Origin: Actinokineospora auranticolor
GTDB taxonomy: Bacteria; Actinomycetota; Actinomycetes; Mycobacteriales; Pseudonocardiaceae
Direction: 5' to 3'
Assembly: GCF_002934265.1 (NCBI RefSeq)
Contig: NZ_PTIX01000008.1
Location: 1 to 64,000, forward strand
DNA: 64,000 bases
The translations under genes were made by a program, and so were the position numbers. Under the pieces are notes generated by a model that saw only the letters and a list, made by a program, of their open reading frames with translations, was not told where the DNA came from and did no database searches. Positions within the stretch are counted from its first letter, which is position 1; every line of letters begins with the position of its first letter. Below, piece after piece: positions 61,361-64,000 of this stretch.

Positions 61361-62071
61361 GTGCGGGAGCCCACGGTCGTCGCGAACCCGGCCAGGACGA
61401 CGGCCGTCCTCGCGGTGCTGTTCGTGGTGGGCGGATCGGCCCTGGTGGGCGGCGTGTACCTGGCGGTGCAGGCGTTGTTGGACGGGTTCCTGGACGCGCT
61501 GGGGTCGTCGTTCCTGCCGATGGTCGATTTCGTCGCGAAGCTGCCGGAGCTGTGGGGGACCATCGCCGCGTTCGTCGTGGGCGCGGCGGGTGGTGGGTCG
61601 GTGGCGCGGAGGGGTCGGCACGAAAGCCTGACGCTGACTGTTGCCGATGATGAGGTGGGGGTGTTGTCGAGGAGGGTGGCGAGGGTTTTTCCGCGCGGGG
61701 AGGTGAAGGCCGCGTTTCTGGATGAGGGGGACCTGGTGCTGCTGGGGTCGAGGACCGAGGAGCTGTACCGGGAGCCGTGTGATCAGCGGGCGGGCGCGGT
61801 CGGCCGGGCGTTCGCGGAGCACGGGTACGAGTGGTTGCCGGAGGACCCGCACAAGGCGGAGTTCCGGATCTGGGTGCCCGGGACCCCCGGGATGCCGGCG
61901 GGAGCCGACGAACTCTTCCGCGCCAGGGAGTTCGCACTGTCCAAGAAGGACAAGATGCGACCCAAGACCCACGCGCTCAAGGAACAGCTGGCGGATCTCG
62001 ACATCGTGGTCCTCGACCGTGGGACAACGAAGTACTGGCGGTTCGCTGAGCACTGGTTCCGGCTGGAGTAG
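61361..62071 (+). CDS. YqeB-like membrane protein
   Basis: 236 aa. Two N-terminal hydrophobic segments (about 15-36 and 60-80) precede a soluble domain of about 150 residues: LTVADDEVGVLSRRVARVFP, VKAAFLDEGDLVLLGSRTEE, and FRAREFALSKKDKMRP. This matches the conserved actinobacterial YqeB family; its role is not known to me. TAGGGT (61349-61354) 6 nt before GTG 61361 indicates a leaderless transcript. Confidence 0.75.
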   Translation: MREPTVVANPARTTAVLAVLFVVGGSALVGGVYLAVQALLDGFLDALGSSFLPMVDFVAKLPELWGTIAAFVVGAAGGGSVARRGRHESLTLTVADDEVGVLSRRVARVFPRGEVKAAFLDEGDLVLLGSRTEELYREPCDQRAGAVGRAFAEHGYEWLPEDPHKAEFRIWVPGTPGMPAGADELFRAREFALSKKDKMRPKTHALKEQLADLDIVVLDRGTTKYWRFAEHWFRLE

Positions 62072-62531
62072 TCGCCCGACCTGAATGACTTCCAGAACCC
62101 CCGCCCGCCCCAAGTGCAGCCCCCGCCCTCCTCTTTTTTGGGGGGCCTGCTCCAGTCTATCGGCGCAGGGGCGGCGTGAATCGGGGTGTGAACTCTTGCG
62201 AGGCCTATTCACGCCCCACAATGATCACCCCGAAGTGCAAGACAGACGCCAAGGAGGTGTGAGGCGGAGAGGCGGGGCGCGGTGAGGAAAGGTAACGGCT
62301 GTGGGCGGGGAGCGTGGACAAGGGAACGATGCCGCTGGAGGGACTGGTGATGGTGGTCGGATCGGGCGGTTTTCTGCTCTGTCCCTGCGGCCCGCCGAGC
62401 GGATGTCCGTAGTTGGGACCGTTGAGGCGCCGAAGGACTAGGGCGTGAGTGAGCGGGGCGGCAGGGCGAGGGAGGTCTTCAGTCAGGAAGAGATGCCCTC
62501 TTGCTCGGGGTGCGGGAGTAGTGATTCAGCC
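62072..62531. other. Intergenic region with distant inverted repeat
   Basis: 460 bp with no supported gene. GGCGTGAAT (62173-62181) and ATTCACGCC (62207-62215) form a perfect 9-bp inverted repeat with a 25-nt spacer; this could be a terminator of the YqeB-like gene or an operator. The rest is purine-rich without clear structure. Confidence 0.45.
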
Positions 62532-63149
62532 TCAAGAGTGTTGCGGGGACTGGTTCCCCGAGTTCCTGATCCACTCGGCGCGGAGGAGTTCGTATTCGAC
62601 CTCACCCTCCTCCGTGCCCGGGATCGGGTTGTCCCAGTCGAGGTGAAAAGTCCGGACGTAGCGCAAACCAGCCTTCTCCATGACGCGGCGAGACCGATGG
62701 TTGACCGACATCGTCTCCGCCCACACCCGGTGGCTGCCCAGCTCGCGGAACGCCATGTCCACCAACGCCAGCGAGCCCTCCGTGGCCAGTCCCGAGCCCC
62801 ACGCCGACGTACGCAGGCGGTAGCCCAGCTCCACCTCCCGCGCGTCGCCCGGCGTTCGGGGGTCCAGGGCGAACCAGCCGACGAAGACGGAGTCCGCGGT
62901 GGCCGCCCACTTGCCCACCGGGCCGCGTTCGTATTCGGCGAGGATCGCCGGTAGGACTGTGGATTCCACGACCTCGCGCGGGGTGGGGACGCCGCCGGTG
63001 AGGTAGCGCATGACCTGTGGGTCGGCGTCGAGGGACACGAGGTTGTCCACATCGGCCCGCGTGAAGCGGCGCAGGGTCAGTCGGTCGGTGGTGAGCAGGG
63101 CGCGCAACGGGATCGGGACCTTTCCGGTTGGTGTGTGACCGGTCGCCAT
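62532..63149 (-). CDS. GNAT-family N-acetyltransferase (RimJ/RimL type)
   Basis: 205 aa. N-terminus of the domain: LTTDRLTLRRFTRADVDNLV; acetyl-CoA site region ELGYRLRTSAWGSGLATEGS; then SLALVDMAFRELGSHRVWAE and NHRSRRVMEKAGLRYVRTFH. These are the standard RimJ/RimL landmarks. ATG 63149 is assumed; no clear ribosome site precedes it. It probably acetylates a protein N-terminus or a small amine. Confidence 0.87.
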   Translation of the reverse strand: MATGHTPTGKVPIPLRALLTTDRLTLRRFTRADVDNLVSLDADPQVMRYLTGGVPTPREVVESTVLPAILAEYERGPVGKWAATADSVFVGWFALDPRTPGDAREVELGYRLRTSAWGSGLATEGSLALVDMAFRELGSHRVWAETMSVNHRSRRVMEKAGLRYVRTFHLDWDNPIPGTEEGEVEYELLRAEWIRNSGNQSPQHS

Positions 63150-63310
63150 CGTGGTGGTGTTGTTGTGCTGGGGCCAAACGGTTATCGGCTCTCGGACTGT
63201 CCTTTTTCTGTCCGTTCGCAGGTCGAAACGGGTGTCGATCTCCACGCGATGGGCTGGGTGCGCCGGTGGTCGGGGCTCCCGGGCAGGCGCGCGGCGGGAG
63301 GTCGGACGCG

Positions 63311-64000
63311 ATGACGGACACCACGGCCGAGGAGACGGTCGCCCACGGCGGCGCGGTTGGTGGGCGGCGCAGACGCGGGCGGTTCGACGTCGAGATCGAG
63401 CAGTTGCTCAAGACCAGGACCGGTGCCGCCGCCGACACCGTGGCGGAGTTGTGCTCGGTGCTGGAACAGATCCACCGGGTCAGCTGCGGTGAGGTGCGGA
63501 TCGCGGTGTCCGGCGCGGTGTCGTCGCTGAAGTCGACGACCGTGGAGCTGCTGCTCGGTCGCCCCGGCTTGCTGGCGATCGATGAGGGCGCGATCACCCC
63601 GGCCCCCACCGAGGTGCGGTTGGCGCAGGTCGACGACCCGGTGCCGCCCCGCCAGTGGATCTGCACGATGACTGAGAGCACGGCCCGCAGGCGCGCGGTC
63701 GCGCTGCTCGGGTTGCCGCCCGAGACGGACCTGTCGTTGGCGGAGTTGGCCGGGACGGGTGGGGACAACGACGCGTTGGTGGCGCAGTTGGTCGCGGCTA
63801 CGAGTGCGTTCGACTACGGCGCCACGTACTCCGCCGAGGAGTTCGCCCGCCGGGGCGGTGTGCTGCGCATCGACGGGTTCGGCACGGCGCTGGTCGAGCG
63901 GGTGGTCGTCGAGTTGGCGGTGCCGCGAGCCGAGTGGGACCTGTCGTGGGCGGGCAGGCGCGCGGTGACGGTGGTGGACCTGCCCGGCACGGGCAAGGGC
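63311..64000 (+). CDS. Dynamin-like GTPase, N-terminal part (cut by window end)
   Basis: At least 230 aa, open to the window end. ATG 63311 follows GGGAGG. After a basic N-terminus (GGRRRRGRFDVEIEQLLKTR) and a long helix comes a P-loop-like motif RIAVSGAVSSLKSTTVELLL, then TPAPTEVRL (G2-like), and TVVDLPGTGKG (G3, D-x-x-G). This is the order of bacterial dynamin-like proteins and other large GTPases. The P-loop is odd: SLKST instead of the usual GKS/T, so nucleotide binding may be altered. The rest of the gene is outside. Confidence 0.7.
   Translation, partial: MTDTTAEETVAHGGAVGGRRRRGRFDVEIEQLLKTRTGAAADTVAELCSVLEQIHRVSCGEVRIAVSGAVSSLKSTTVELLLGRPGLLAIDEGAITPAPTEVRLAQVDDPVPPRQWICTMTESTARRRAVALLGLPPETDLSLAELAGTGGDNDALVAQLVAATSAFDYGATYSAEEFARRGGVLRIDGFGTALVERVVVELAVPRAEWDLSWAGRRAVTVVDLPGTGKG

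Noticed and set aside
1..64000. CRISPR array, IS element or rRNA genes
   Set aside because: No regularly spaced repeats, no transposase frame with terminal repeats and no rRNA-like sequence were seen.

Overview
The window is very GC-rich, uses GTG and TTG starts freely, and has many genes whose start codon lies only 6 to 10 nt after a TANNNT -10 box (leaderless transcripts). It also carries an F420-type LLM oxidoreductase, ESX-type secreted proteins, a subtilisin-inhibitor (SSI) protein and Acg/Usp dormancy genes. Together these point to a filamentous actinomycete, most likely of the Pseudonocardiaceae type; the genus cannot be fixed from the sequence.

Layout. 1-2.85 kb: dormancy-style genes (two Acg-type flavoproteins, two Usp proteins, one of them broken) around a GGGAC-N4-GTCCC palindrome like a DosR box. 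3.3-6.15 kb: a small membrane protein, then a coupled pair of SbnA-like PLP enzyme and MFS exporter. 6.2-9.0 kb: a PKD lipoprotein and the wreck of an NRPS (adenylation and thioesterase pieces) joined to a saccharopine-dehydrogenase-like piece. 9.1-9.95 kb: membrane protein plus winged-helix regulator behind a GAAAGT palindromic operator. 10.0-11.6 kb: two paralogous secreted proteins whose Cys-rich C-termini share the exact spacing C-x17-C-x3-C-x7-C-x2-C-x14-C. 11.6-14.4 kb: decayed DNA with broken MFS and TetR genes. 14.4-17.0 kb: a four-gene ESX/WXG-like operon.

17.5-33.7 kb is the most striking region. Three large minus-strand genes form an apparent operon: a 2143-aa DnaQ exonuclease-DinG helicase-RecQ helicase fusion, a 757-aa protein of unknown fold overlapping it by ATGA, and a 2060-aa protein with a C-terminal P-loop ATPase. 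Upstream lies an N-terminally truncated large serine recombinase whose last codons run into the 3' end of tRNA-Leu(GAG). I read this as a candidate anti-phage or anti-plasmid system on the remains of an integrative element. No experiment or search supports that yet.

33.8-64 kb looks like ordinary chromosome: M20 peptidase, creatininase-family hydrolase, DHA2 MFS, two DUF418 proteins, SDR, an eCIS-style metallopeptidase-like protein, DUF2231, a propeller lipoprotein with DUF5703, MarR-type regulators, aldo/keto reductase, LLM oxidoreductase, UppP, a histidine phosphatase, an epimerase with a MarR regulator, SSI inhibitor, a two-gene ABC transporter, a GH92 mannosidase, a subtilase-like protein lacking the catalytic Ser, LuxR and AraC regulators, a YqeB-like protein, GNAT, and the start of a dynamin-like GTPase cut by the window end. 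Several perfect inverted repeats sit in the divergent promoter regions.
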